Below, piece after piece: positions 31,724 to 40,245 of a DNA stretch of 64,000 nucleotides (positions within the stretch are counted from its first letter, which is position 1; each line of letters starts with the position of its first letter). The translations under genes were made by a program, and so were the position numbers. The stretch is from the NCBI RefSeq assembly GCF_030268685.1, contig NZ_BSRQ01000006.1, forward strand, positions 248,001-312,000, in the 5' to 3' direction. This DNA is from Microtetraspora sp. NBRC 13810 (GTDB lineage: Bacteria; Actinomycetota; Actinomycetes; Streptosporangiales; Streptosporangiaceae). The notes below the pieces were generated by a model. It saw only the letters and a list, made by a program, of their open reading frames with translations. It was not told where the DNA came from and did not search any database.

Positions 31724-32962
31724 TCAGGTGGTCGTGAGGGCCTCGGTCGGGGAGAGCCTGGCGGCGCGCATGGCCGGGTAGAGCCCGGCGAGCGTGCCGA
31801 TGACCAGGGTCGCGCCGACCGCCCCGCCGACCGCCCACGGCGGCACGACGGCCGGCCAGCCGTTGGACATCGCGTAGCCCGCGGTGGCGACCGCGCCGAG
31901 CGCGGCTCCGACGACGCCGCCCAGCGCGGACAGCAGCAGCGACTCGGCGAGGAACTGCACCCGCACCTGCCCCCGGGTGGCGCCGAGCGAGCGCCGCAGG
32001 CCGATCTCCTTGCGCCGCTCCAGCACCGAGATCACCATCGTGTTCGCCACGCCGACGCCGCCGACGAGCAGCGCCACCGCGCCCAGCCCGAGCATGAGCT
32101 CGGTGAACGCCCCGGTCGCCGCGGCCTTGGCCGTGAGCGCGTCCGAGGGCCTGCTGACGTCGACCTCCTCCGGGTTCTCCGGGTTGACCGTGCCCGGCAG
32201 CACCGCGCGCACGTCCTCGACCGCCTCGTCCGCCGACCGCTCGTAGATCGTCGTGGGGTGGCCGTCGAAGCCGAGGTACTGCTCGGCCGCGGCGAACCCC
32301 ATCAGCGCCGACCGCTCGATCTCGGGGGCGAGCGGCAGCGGGGCGAGCACGCCGAGCACGGTGAACCAGCGCCCGCCGATCCACACCTGCCCGCCAGGCC
32401 GGGAGACGCCCAGCCGCTCGGCGGCGACCGAGCCGAGCACCACGGCGGGATACCGTTCCGTCGCGGCGTTGAGCCAGGCGCCCGCGGCCATCGTGCCGCG
32501 CAGGGTGTCGAGCAGTTCGTCGTCGGCGGCCTGCACGACGATGCCGCCGGTGACGTCCTCCGAGATGCGGTCGGTACGACGCACCGTGGCGTCCATGAGG
32601 CCGGTGGCCGCCGCCGCGGTGACCGGCGTGATCCGCCGCACCATCTCGGGCGCCGTCACGGGCAGCTTGGCCTCCTCGCCGAAGAGGGTACGGCCGGCCT
32701 GCACGGTGAGCATGTTGGTGCCGAGCCGGTCGAGCTGGCGCAGCAGGTCCTCCCTGGAGGAGGAGGACACCCCGACCACGCCCACCATCGTCGCGATGCC
32801 GATCGCGATGCCGAGCGCGGACAGGACGACCCTGGCCGGCCTGGCCCGCAGCCCTCCGGCGCTCACCCGGACCACGTCGCGGGGCCGCAGCCGCGCGGGC
32901 GTGAGCCGCGTCCGCCTGCCGCCACGACCGCTCCGGGACTCGTCCGGCGTCTCCTTCGTCAT
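31724..32962 (-). CDS. MacB/FtsX-type ABC transporter permease
   Basis: A 412-residue permease. One N-terminal membrane segment lies near residue 50 (ALGIAIGIATMVGVVGVSS), followed by a large extracytoplasmic MacB periplasmic core domain (about 70-285). The FtsX domain carries three segments, including GLGAVALLVGGVGVANTMVISVLERRKEIGLRRSLGATRGQVRVQFLAESLLLSALGG. The ERRKEIGLRRSLGA coupling loop is characteristic. Its start overlaps the ATPase stop. With the adaptor upstream it forms a MacAB-like exporter for an unknown substrate, possibly an antibiotic or peptide. Confidence 0.93.
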   Translation of the reverse strand: MTKETPDESRSGRGGRRTRLTPARLRPRDVVRVSAGGLRARPARVVLSALGIAIGIATMVGVVGVSSSSREDLLRQLDRLGTNMLTVQAGRTLFGEEAKLPVTAPEMVRRITPVTAAAATGLMDATVRRTDRISEDVTGGIVVQAADDELLDTLRGTMAAGAWLNAATERYPAVVLGSVAAERLGVSRPGGQVWIGGRWFTVLGVLAPLPLAPEIERSALMGFAAAEQYLGFDGHPTTIYERSADEAVEDVRAVLPGTVNPENPEEVDVSRPSDALTAKAAATGAFTELMLGLGAVALLVGGVGVANTMVISVLERRKEIGLRRSLGATRGQVRVQFLAESLLLSALGGVVGAALGAVATAGYAMSNGWPAVVPPWAVGGAVGATLVIGTLAGLYPAMRAARLSPTEALTTT

Positions 32963-33735
32963 CGGGCCGCCTCCACCGTCTCGGCCCCCGGCCCCGCCAC
33001 GGGTTTCGCCGCGGGTTTCGCCGCGGTTGTGGCCGGGGTTGCCGCCGCGGTCTCGGTGCGCTCGTCGGTGACGATCCTGCCGTCCCTGACCCCGACCCGG
33101 CGCGGCGCCCAGGCGGCGATCTCCGCGTCGTGGGTGATCAGCGCGATCGTGGTGCCGGACGCGTTGAGGTCGCGCAGCACGGCCAGGACCTCCGCGCCGG
33201 CCGCGGAGTCCAGGTTGCCGGTGGGCTCGTCGGCGAGCAGCAGCGGCGGCTCGCCGGCCACCGCCCTGGCCACCGCGACCCGCTGCTGCTCGCCGCCGGA
33301 CATCTGGTGCGGCCGGTGGCCGAGACGGTGGCCGAGGCCGACCCGTTCCAGGGCCGCCGCCGCCCGCTCGCGCCGCGCCTTCGGCGGGGTGCCGCTGTAG
33401 AGCAGCCCGTCGGCGACGTTGTCCAGTGCGCTCGTGCCGGGCGCGAGGTGGAACTGCTGGAACACGAAGCCGAGGTGCCTGGCCCGCAGCGCGGACAGCT
33501 CGCGGTCGGTCAGGTCGCCGACCTCGTACCCGGCGATCCGCACGGTTCCCGAGGTGGGCCGGTCCAGGGTGCCGATCATGTGCAGCAGGGTCGACTTGCC
33601 CGACCCGGACGGGCCGACGATGGCCACCAGGTCGCCGGCCCCGATCACCAGGTCCACGCCGCGCAGCGCGGCCACGTCGCCCGGGTAGACCTTGGTCACG
33701 CCGACGAGCTCGACCACCTTCTTCGTACCGTTCAC
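32959..33735 (-). CDS. MacB/LolD-type ABC ATPase
   Basis: A 258-residue ATPase with Walker A GPSGSGKST, Q-loop FVFQQFHLAPGTSALDNVADGLLY, signature MSGGEQQRVAVARAVA, Walker B LLLADEPTGNLDS and H-loop ITHD. It is the motor of the exporter. The LDR-T-SGTVRIAGYEV segment is typical of LolD/MacB. A 35-residue Ala/Pro/Lys tail follows the domain. GTG start at 33735, overlapping the adaptor stop. Confidence 0.95.
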   Translation of the reverse strand: MNGTKKVVELVGVTKVYPGDVAALRGVDLVIGAGDLVAIVGPSGSGKSTLLHMIGTLDRPTSGTVRIAGYEVGDLTDRELSALRARHLGFVFQQFHLAPGTSALDNVADGLLYSGTPPKARRERAAAALERVGLGHRLGHRPHQMSGGEQQRVAVARAVAGEPPLLLADEPTGNLDSAAGAEVLAVLRDLNASGTTIALITHDAEIAAWAPRRVGVRDGRIVTDERTETAAATPATTAAKPAAKPVAGPGAETVEAAR

Positions 33736-34790
33736 GCGGCGGGCACCCCGACCTTCGTGCCCTCGGCCAGCCCGTCGCCCCTGACCTCGACCCGGCCGCC
33801 GCCGTACGCGCCGAGCTCGACCGCCACCAGCCGGGTGCCCGCGCCGGTCACGGTCTCGACGCCGAAGCCGCCCTCGCGCAGTGCGACCAGCGCCTCGACG
33901 GGGACGCTGAGCACGTCCTCGACCCGCTCGCTCTCCATCTGCACGGTGACGGGCGCCTGGTCCAGCCGGCCGGTGCGGCCGCCGTCGATGGTGATCTCCA
34001 CGTCGATCGTGGACCCGCCTTCTTGGTCCTCGGCCGTGTGTGCCACGCCGCCGACGTACGTGATCCTGCCCTTGGCCTCCTTGCCGGCGGGCAGTTCGAC
34101 GGTCACGGCCGCGCCCTTGCGGGCCAGCGACTGGTCGTCGGTGTCCAGGTTCACCTGGACGATCCTGCGGGTGCCGGTGAGGGTGAGCATCCTGGTGCCG
34201 GGCGCGACCCGGGCGCCCTTGTCCACCTCCAGCCCGCCGACCCGCACCGGGCCGTCCAGGAACACCACCTGGGCCGCGTCCACCACGCCGGTCTCCGGCA
34301 GGCCGCGGTCGTCCTGCCAGTCCAGGACGGCCCGGTGGGTGGCGTAGGTGAAGTCGTCGTCCACCGTCATGTCGTCGCCGTAGCCGAGCGCCTTGAGGTT
34401 GCGCTCCAACTGCTCGACGTCGGGGCCGTCGGTGACGCCGAGGCCGAGGTCCCGGTAGAGGGGGGTGGTGCCGTACATCAGCACGAGCGGGCGGCGGTCC
34501 ACCTTGACCAGTGCCTGCCCCCTCCTGAGCACCGCTCCCTCCGCGGGCACCGCGGTGACCGTGCCGGCGGCGGACGCGGCGACCCGGTGCTCCCCCGCGT
34601 AGGTCAGGCGCCCGGCCACCGCCTTGGTGTCCACCAGGTCTCCCCTGGTGACCGCCGCGGTGGCCTGCGGCTTGACCGCCGGCGCGGGCGCGGCGCCCGC
34701 GCCGGGCAGGCCGGTCGCCGCCACCGCCGCGCCGCCCGCGACCACGGCCGCGGCGGCCACGGCGAGCGCGACGCGACCGCGCCTCACCAC
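33732..34790 (-). CDS. Membrane-fusion-like adaptor with peptidoglycan-binding domain
   Basis: A 352-residue protein. An N-terminal anchor (VALAVAAAAVVAGGAAVAATGLPG) is followed by a split lipoyl/barrel-sandwich region (VTRGDLVDTKAVAGRLTY, AAGTVTAVPAEGAVLRRGQALVKVD) with an inserted peptidoglycan-binding domain (DVEQLERNLKALGYG near 125). The C-terminal beta-barrel RVDAQVTVQMESERVEDVLSVPVEALV resembles HlyD/MacA. In Gram-positives such proteins link the ABC exporter to the wall. It is first in a three-gene overlapping operon. Confidence 0.9.
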   Translation of the reverse strand: MVRRGRVALAVAAAAVVAGGAAVAATGLPGAGAAPAPAVKPQATAAVTRGDLVDTKAVAGRLTYAGEHRVAASAAGTVTAVPAEGAVLRRGQALVKVDRRPLVLMYGTTPLYRDLGLGVTDGPDVEQLERNLKALGYGDDMTVDDDFTYATHRAVLDWQDDRGLPETGVVDAAQVVFLDGPVRVGGLEVDKGARVAPGTRMLTLTGTRRIVQVNLDTDDQSLARKGAAVTVELPAGKEAKGRITYVGGVAHTAEDQEGGSTIDVEITIDGGRTGRLDQAPVTVQMESERVEDVLSVPVEALVALREGGFGVETVTGAGTRLVAVELGAYGGGRVEVRGDGLAEGTKVGVPAA

Positions 34791-34890
34791 GTCCCCCCGC
34801 CGGTCGCCGGGGACGGTTTCGCTGTCATGTCCTCACCTCCGTGCCGGAGGTCGCACGCCTCGGGCACCGTCCGAGTTGTACGGCGCGCGT

Positions 34891-34935
34891 GGTTAGCGAC
34901 TTGTAAGCGTCCTGTCGCTTATCGCGGCCTAACAG
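34891..34935. promoter_or_regulatory. Candidate response-regulator binding region
   Basis: GGTTAGCGACTTGTAAGCG holds two direct half-sites, TTAGCG and TAAGCG, 11 bp apart, typical of OmpR-family regulators. An inverted version (CGCTTA ... CCTAAC) follows at 34916-34932. The divergent adaptor and regulator genes flank it. The same direct repeat precedes the lipoprotein gene at 37478. Confidence 0.65.
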
Positions 34936-34971
34936 GACATGCCTCAGGCTGGTCTCGGAGGTGCGGGATCT

Positions 34972-35625
34972 ATGCGCGTGCTGGTGGTCGAGGACGAGGA
35001 CGAGATGGCCGACGCGATCGCGCACGGCCTGCGCCGGCGGTCCATCGCCGTCGACGTCGCCTACGACGGAGCCGAGGCGATGGAGCGTCTCGGCTACGTC
35101 GACTACGACGTGGTGGTGCTGGACCGTGACCTGCCCGAGTTGCACGGGGACGAGGTGTGCCGGCGGCTCGTCGCGAAGGGCGGCGGCAGCCGGATCCTCA
35201 TGCTCACCGCGGCGGGCGACGTGGCCGAGCGGGTCGAGGGGCTCGGCCTCGGGGCCGACGACTATCTGCCCAAGCCGTTCGTGTTCGCCGAGCTGGTGGC
35301 GCGGGTGCGGACGCTGGCCCGGCGTACGGCGCCGGTGCGCGCGGCGGCGCTGGAGCGGGCCGGGGTGCGGCTCGACCCGGCCCGCCGCACGGTGAGCAGG
35401 GAGGGCCGCGCGGTGACGCTGACCCGCAAGGAGTTCGCGCTGCTGGAGGTGCTCCTGCGGGCGGACGGCCTGCCGGTGCGCACCAGGGATCTGCTGGCCG
35501 GCGCGTGGGACGAGTTCTACGAGTCGGGCACCGGGCCGCTGCGGGTGGCGGTGGCGACGCTGCGCAGGAAGCTCGGCGACCCTCCGGTCATCGAGACCGT
35601 GCCCGGCGTGGGATACCGGCTGTGA
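34972..35625 (+). CDS. OmpR-family response regulator
   Basis: A 217-residue regulator. The receiver domain has the acidic pair VVEDEDEM near residues 6-10, phosphoacceptor VVVLDRDLPELHGDEVCRRL (Asp near 51), MLTA near 80, and KPF near 102. The winged-helix DNA-binding domain includes RTVSREGRAVTLTRKEFALLEVLLRADGLPV and PLRVAVATLRRKLGDPPVIETVPGVGYRL. The start at 34972 has GGAGG 8 bp upstream. The GTG of the kinase gene overlaps its stop. Likely targets are the exporter operon and the lipoprotein. Confidence 0.95.
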   Translation: MRVLVVEDEDEMADAIAHGLRRRSIAVDVAYDGAEAMERLGYVDYDVVVLDRDLPELHGDEVCRRLVAKGGGSRILMLTAAGDVAERVEGLGLGADDYLPKPFVFAELVARVRTLARRTAPVRAAALERAGVRLDPARRTVSREGRAVTLTRKEFALLEVLLRADGLPVRTRDLLAGAWDEFYESGTGPLRVAVATLRRKLGDPPVIETVPGVGYRL

Positions 35626-36884
35626 CGGGCCGCCGGACGGGCCGGCTGCGCGCCGGGTCGGCGGGGCGGACCGGCCCGCGGGCACCGCTGGGCCGGATGG
35701 GGCTGCGCGCCCGGCTCACGCTGCTTTACAGCGGGCTGTTCTTCGCCGCCGGCAGCGTGCTGCTGTGGGTGACCTACCTGCTGACCGCCCGGGCGATGGA
35801 GCAGCAGTTCGTCGCCCGCTTCCCCGCCCCGGAGAGCCTGCTGCCGCCGCCGGGGGCGTCGGGCAAGCCGACGATCCTGATCAGCAGGATGAGCAGGCAG
35901 TTCGTCGAGCAGCTCGAGTCCGCCAAGGCGGACGTGCTCGCCGACCTGCTGAGGAACTCCGCCCTGGTGATGGTGGCGATCGGCGTCTTCGCGATCCTGT
36001 TCGGCTGGGTGATGACCGACCGGGCGCTGCGTCCGCTGCACCGGGTGACCCAGACCGCCGAGCGGCTGTCGGAGAGCACCCTGCACGAGCGGATCGCGCT
36101 CAGCGGCCCGTCCGACGACGTCAAGCGGCTGGCCGACACCTTCGACGCCATGCTGGACCGGCTCCAGCGCGCCTTCGACGCCCAGCGGCGGTTCGTCTCC
36201 AACGCCTCGCACGAGCTGCGCACGCCGATCGCGATCAACCGCACGCTGATCGAGGTCGCCCTGGAGGAGCCGGACGCCTCCGACGACCTGAGATCGCTGG
36301 GCAAGGCGCTGCTCGGCACCAACGCCAGGCACGAGCGGCTGATCGAGGGCCTGCTGCTGCTCGCCCGCTCGGAGAACGAGATCCCGGACCGCCGGCCGGT
36401 CGACCTGGAGCGGGTCGCTCGCGCCGCGCTGGAGCAGCTCCAGCCGCAGGCCAGGCGGCGGCGGGTCGCGCTGCGGCCGGCCCTCGCTCCCGCGGTCGCC
36501 CGGGGTGACGCGCTGCTGCTGGAGCGCTGCATGGTCAACCTGGTGGAGAACGCGGTGAAGTACAACGTCAAGGACGGTCACGTCGACGTGCGGCTCTCCG
36601 CCGGCGACGACGAGCTGACGCTGACCGTCTCCAACACCGGCCCGCCGATCTCGGCCTTCGAGATCCCGGACCTCTTCGAGCCTTTCCGGCGGTTGCAGGA
36701 CCGGATCGGCTCGGCGCGCGGCGCGGGTCTCGGCCTGTCGATCGTGCGGGCGATCGTCAAGGCGCACGAGGGATCGGTCGAGGCGGCCGCGCGCCCCGGC
36801 GGCGGGCTGACGATCACGGTGCGGCTGCCCGCCGCCCGGACCGCCCTGCCGGAGAGCGGCGTGCCGGCGCTGGAGACCGTCTGA
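35622..36884 (+). CDS. Sensor histidine kinase
   Basis: A 420-residue kinase. Two membrane segments lie near residues 33-55 (LTLLYSGLFFAAGSVLLWVTYLL) and 115-135, with a short extracytoplasmic loop between. A HAMP domain follows, then the H-box QRRFVSNASHELRTPIAINRTLIEV and the ATPase domain with N-box MVNLVENAVKYNV and G-box GSARGAGLGLSIVRAIVKAHEG. It phosphorylates the upstream regulator. GTG start overlapping the regulator stop. The signal is unknown; the exporter context suggests envelope stress or an antibiotic. Confidence 0.95.
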   Translation: MTGRRTGRLRAGSAGRTGPRAPLGRMGLRARLTLLYSGLFFAAGSVLLWVTYLLTARAMEQQFVARFPAPESLLPPPGASGKPTILISRMSRQFVEQLESAKADVLADLLRNSALVMVAIGVFAILFGWVMTDRALRPLHRVTQTAERLSESTLHERIALSGPSDDVKRLADTFDAMLDRLQRAFDAQRRFVSNASHELRTPIAINRTLIEVALEEPDASDDLRSLGKALLGTNARHERLIEGLLLLARSENEIPDRRPVDLERVARAALEQLQPQARRRRVALRPALAPAVARGDALLLERCMVNLVENAVKYNVKDGHVDVRLSAGDDELTLTVSNTGPPISAFEIPDLFEPFRRLQDRIGSARGAGLGLSIVRAIVKAHEGSVEAAARPGGGLTITVRLPAARTALPESGVPALETV

Positions 36885-36896
36885 CGCCACCCCCGC

Positions 36897-37409
36897 TCAG
36901 GAGGGCGGGCGGCCGGGCAGGAGCTCCTGGCAGGTTTTCATGGCGGTCTCGAACGCTTCGGAATCACCGCCCTTCGGGCGGGTGATCTTGATCCCGCCGC
37001 CGTCGGCGAAGTCCGGGTCCTCCATGTCGACGCCGTTCTTCCGCATGCACTCGGCGAACTTGACCAGCCGGTCCCTGGCCTCCGGGTCCTGGCGGGCGTC
37101 GAGCTTCCCGCCCTGCAAATACTTGCCGCACGCCTTCTGCGCCGCCTCCATCAGGCCCTGGTCCGCGCCCTTCGCCCTGATCTGGATCCTGCCGTCGACC
37201 GGATCCTTCATGTCCACGCCGTTCTCCCGCATGCACTGGGCGAACTTCAGCGGGTCGCTGGACGCGGTGGGCGAGGGCGCGGCGGCGCCCGGTGTGCTCG
37301 CCGCCGTGGCGAGCGAGGCGACGCCCGCCCCCGCCCCCGTCGTGCCGCAACCCACTACGGCGAGGACGGGCAGCATCCCGACGAGCAGGATCGCGCGCCG
37401 GACAGTCAT
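36897..37409 (-). CDS. Lipoprotein with duplicated CMR-NGVDM motif
   Basis: A 170-residue lipoprotein with signal VGMLPVLAVVGC and lipobox Cys near 21. After an Ala/Pro linker the protein has two copies of one unit: FAQCMRENGVDMKDP near 57 and FAECMRKNGVDMEDPDF near 115, each with a later Cys (ACGKYL, KTCQELL), so two disulfides are plausible. I know the family as an extracytoplasmic protein often next to HlyD-like/ABC/two-component sets in actinomycetes. Its promoter carries the regulator motif at 37478. It likely senses or supports the exporter. Confidence 0.85.
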   Translation of the reverse strand: MTVRRAILLVGMLPVLAVVGCGTTGAGAGVASLATAASTPGAAAPSPTASSDPLKFAQCMRENGVDMKDPVDGRIQIRAKGADQGLMEAAQKACGKYLQGGKLDARQDPEARDRLVKFAECMRKNGVDMEDPDFADGGGIKITRPKGGDSEAFETAMKTCQELLPGRPPS

Positions 37410-37477
37410 ATGAATGCACCTCCGCCGCCGCGAGGACGGACGCCTCGCGGTGTGCGTCCATGTCTACGGAGGCGGAG

Positions 37478-37498
37478 GTTAGCGACATGTAAGCGCCG
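37478..37498. promoter_or_regulatory. Candidate response-regulator site before lipoprotein
   Basis: GGTTAGCGACATGTAAGCG, nearly identical to 34891-34909, with TTAGCG/TAAGCG half-sites 11 bp apart. It lies about 70 bp upstream of the lipoprotein start and supports a regulon formed by the exporter, the lipoprotein and the two-component system. Confidence 0.65.
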
Positions 37499-37503
37499 TC
37501 TTC

Positions 37504-37544
37504 CCCGGGCGCGCCGCCATTCGGCGGCCGGCGGCGTGCCCGGG
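37504..37544 (-). terminator. Hairpin after WYL regulator gene
   Basis: CCCGGGCGCGCCGCC pairs with GGCGGCGTGCCCGGG with one G-U type mismatch. It lies downstream of the minus-strand regulator gene and before the lipoprotein promoter. Confidence 0.6.
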
Positions 37545-37657
37545 AGCCTCAGAACGCCCCGGCGCCGTGCAAATCGATCATGATCTGTCCTTCCCGTTCT
37601 TCCGAACAGATCTACGATTACAGACGTTGACGACAACCCTATGTCGGTGTTTTCGAA

Positions 37658-38377
37658 TCAGTCGAGGACTGGATTTCGCACGAGGACGTCGGGCACGTCG
37701 GTGACGAAGGTCTCCGGTGGGCGGGCCGGGCAGCGCTCCTCGGTCGCGGTGGCGTGGGTGATCCGGTCGAGCCGGAAGACCCGGACGTCGTCGCGCAGGC
37801 GGCACCAGCCCACGAGGTACCACAGCCCGCCGAGGCCGCCCAGGAAGACGCCCGGCTCGATGTCCCGCGCGGTGACCTCGCCCTTGGCGTCGCGGTAGCC
37901 GATGCGCAGCACCCGGCGGTGCAGCAGCGCGTCCTCTATGGCACGGGCGGCCTGGGCGGAGGCGGCCGCCGCGCCGGCGTCCTCGGCCGCCTCCACGAAC
38001 CTGACCCGGGTGGCCAGCTCGCGCGCCTCGTCGCCGTCGCGGCCCGGCATGGCGGCGACGACCTTGCGCAGCGCGCTGCGGGCGTGCCGGGCGAACGGCG
38101 GCTGCCCGGCGCGGCCGAGGGCCACCGCGATCGCCACCGCCTCGGCGGGGGTGAAGTTGAGCGGCGGCAGCGACATGTCCTTGTCCAGCGCGTAGCCGCC
38201 GCGCCGGCCCGGCTGGGGGTAGATGGGCACGCCGGACTCCTGGAGTGCGGCGATGTCCCGCTCGATCGTGCGCACGCTCACCTCGAACCTCGCCGCGAGG
38301 TCACGGGCGGACCGGCACCGGGGGGAGATCGCACGCAACTCCTCGACGAGCGCGTACAGGCGATCGGTACGGTTCAC
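37658..38377 (-). CDS. YafY-type HTH/WYL transcriptional regulator
   Basis: A 239-residue regulator. The N-terminal winged HTH (RTDRLYALVEELRAISPRCRSARDLAARFEVSVRTIERDI) is at 3-45, with YPQPGRRGGYALD next. The WYL domain from about 140 has RVLRIGYRDAKGEVTARDIEPGVFLGGLGGLWYLVGWCRLRDDVRVFRLDRI, the Trp-Tyr-Leu core. Such proteins often sense nucleic acids or cofactors, and some control DNA-damage or phage-defence genes. The GTG at 38377 gives the natural start. Confidence 0.9.
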   Translation of the reverse strand: MNRTDRLYALVEELRAISPRCRSARDLAARFEVSVRTIERDIAALQESGVPIYPQPGRRGGYALDKDMSLPPLNFTPAEAVAIAVALGRAGQPPFARHARSALRKVVAAMPGRDGDEARELATRVRFVEAAEDAGAAAASAQAARAIEDALLHRRVLRIGYRDAKGEVTARDIEPGVFLGGLGGLWYLVGWCRLRDDVRVFRLDRITHATATEERCPARPPETFVTDVPDVLVRNPVLD

Positions 38378-38537
38378 AACCGCGACGCTACGCGGGATGA
38401 CCGACAATCACCGGATCATCCCGGGTGACCGAGACGTAACGAACACCTTGCTATAACACGTCACATCGCCCCGCCCTGTGAGCACACGGTACGCTTTGCG
38501 AATCTCAGAGCAGCTGATCACGAGCATGGGGAGCTTC

Positions 38538-39062
38538 ATGGCTGCGCACGACTCATCCCATTCCTCGTCCGGCACGCCGAAGAGGAAGGGCCCGAAAGCC
38601 TCGACGGTGGTGACGCTGACCGCGCTGGGGGCGGTCTCCCTGGTCGTGCTCGCGACCTGCGCGGCCCAGGACGATGACGACGACGTGACCGCGGACTGCG
38701 TCGAGTACTACCAGCCCGCGGCGACGCCCACGCCGACTCCCTCCTTCGACGACGACGGCGACGACGGCGAGCCCACGCCGACGCCCAGCGCGGCCGACTT
38801 CGGCGGGGCGTCCATCGACGCGGCCGCCGCGGACGGCACCTACCGCGTGGTGGACGACGAGTACTGCGACGACGACGACGGCCGGAGCTACTACGGTTCG
38901 CACGGCGCCTACCGGTGGTACTACGGCGGCGTGCACAGCGGCGGCGGAGCGCGGGTGGGCGGGGGCACCACGCTGCGCCCGAGCGACGTGAACATCACCA
39001 GCCGCACCGGCAAGGTGGTCCAGCGCGGCGGGTTCGGCGGCCACGGGTCCTCCGGCGGCTGA
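38538..39062 (+). CDS. YgiB/YjfM-like acidic surface protein
   Basis: A 174-residue protein (ATG at 38538 with GGGAG upstream; an in-frame ATG at 38526 is possible). A short basic N-terminus is followed by one hydrophobic segment STVVTLTALGAVSLVVLATC, perhaps a lipobox. Then come Asp runs (DDDDD, DDDGDDG), TPTPTP repeats, DDEYCDDDDG and a Gly/Tyr-rich C-terminus (YYGGVHSGGGARVGGG). The YG-rich end and the next two genes match the E. coli yjfM-yjfC-yjfL and ygiBC arrangement. Function unknown; the anionic repeats suggest metal or polyamine binding at the surface. Confidence 0.72.
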   Translation: MAAHDSSHSSSGTPKRKGPKASTVVTLTALGAVSLVVLATCAAQDDDDDVTADCVEYYQPAATPTPTPSFDDDGDDGEPTPTPSAADFGGASIDAAAADGTYRVVDDEYCDDDDGRSYYGSHGAYRWYYGGVHSGGGARVGGGTTLRPSDVNITSRTGKVVQRGGFGGHGSSGG

Positions 39063-39064
39063 CC

Positions 39065-40234
39065 GTGCGCAGAGAGTTGTCCGACCGGCGTGCCGGGTGG
39101 GAGCGGATCATCGAGTCCCAGGGGCTCGCGTTCCACTCCTCCGCGCACCCGGGCCACCTCGGCCGGCCGTACTGGGACGAGGGGGTGCACTACGTGTTCT
39201 CGATGGACGAGGTGCTCGCCCTGGAAGAGCAGGTCGAGGAGCTGCACCGGATGTGCCTCGCGGCGGTGGAGCACGTCGTGCGCACCGGCCGCTACGCCGA
39301 CTTCGCCATCCCCGCCTGGGTCGGCCCGGAGATCGCGCTGTCCTGGGAGCGGCGCGACCCGCATCTGTTCGGCCGTTTCGACCTGCGTTACGACGGCGCC
39401 GGCCCGGCCAAGCTGCTGGAGTACAACGCCGACACCCCGACCAGCCTGGTCGAGAGCTCGGTCGTGCAGTGGTTCTGGCTGCGCGACGTCTACCCGGACG
39501 ACGACCAGTGGAACTCCGTGCACGAGCGGCTGATCGACCGGTGGAAGGAGCTGGCCCCGTCGCTGCCGACCGGCCCCGTGCACTTCGCCTGGACCAACAT
39601 GGACGCCAGCGGCGAGGAGGCGATGACGCTCGCCTACCTCCAGGAGACCGCCGCCCAGGCCGGGCTGAGGACCGCCGCGCTGGCCATGGAGGACATCGGC
39701 TGGGACGCGCTCAACCTGCGCTTCGTCGACGTCGAGCACCGGGTGATCCGCTCGCTGTGCAAGCTCTACCCGTGGGAGTGGGCGGTCTCCGACCCCTTCG
39801 GGGAGCGTGCCGTACGGCTCCAGCACTCGACGACGTGGATCGAGCCGCTGTGGAAGATGCTGCTCTCCAACAAGGCGCTGCTCGCGATCCTGTGGGAGCT
39901 GTACCCCGGCCATCCGAACCTGCTGCCCGCCTACCTCGACGGGCCGAGGGGCATGTCGTCCTACATCACCAAGCCGCTGCTCGGCCGGGAGGGGGCGTCC
40001 ATGCGCATCGTGACGCCCGAGGGCGAGACGGCCACCGCCGGCGGCTACGGCGTGGAAGGCTTCGTGACGCAGGAATTCGACCCGCTGCCCGACTTCGACG
40101 GGCAGCGGCCGGTCCTCGGCGCCTGGATGGTGCACGATGAGTCGGCCGGGCTCGGCATCCGCGAGACCACCGGGCTGATCACGGACGACACGTCGTCGTT
40201 CGTTCCCCACCGCATCAACCTTGAGAAGCTCTAG
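39065..40234 (+). CDS. Glutathionylspermidine synthase-like ligase (YjfC/YgiC type)
   Basis: A 389-residue ATP-grasp-type acid-amine ligase. Recognisable blocks are WDEGVHYVFSMDEVLALE, FGRFDLRYDGAGPAKLLEYNADTPTSLVESSVVQWFWL, FVDVEHRVIRSLCKLYPWEW, EPLWKMLLSNKALLAILWELYPGHPNLLPAY, and KPLLGREGASMRIV (ATP-binding Lys and Gly-rich loop), ending with LGIRETTGLITDDTSSFVPHRI. No amidase domain is present, so this is the synthetase half only. Actinomycetes lack trypanothione; the substrate is unknown. GTG start 2 bp after the previous stop. Confidence 0.92.
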   Translation: MRRELSDRRAGWERIIESQGLAFHSSAHPGHLGRPYWDEGVHYVFSMDEVLALEEQVEELHRMCLAAVEHVVRTGRYADFAIPAWVGPEIALSWERRDPHLFGRFDLRYDGAGPAKLLEYNADTPTSLVESSVVQWFWLRDVYPDDDQWNSVHERLIDRWKELAPSLPTGPVHFAWTNMDASGEEAMTLAYLQETAAQAGLRTAALAMEDIGWDALNLRFVDVEHRVIRSLCKLYPWEWAVSDPFGERAVRLQHSTTWIEPLWKMLLSNKALLAILWELYPGHPNLLPAYLDGPRGMSSYITKPLLGREGASMRIVTPEGETATAGGYGVEGFVTQEFDPLPDFDGQRPVLGAWMVHDESAGLGIRETTGLITDDTSSFVPHRINLEKL

Positions 40235-40245
40235 GAGATACCGAT

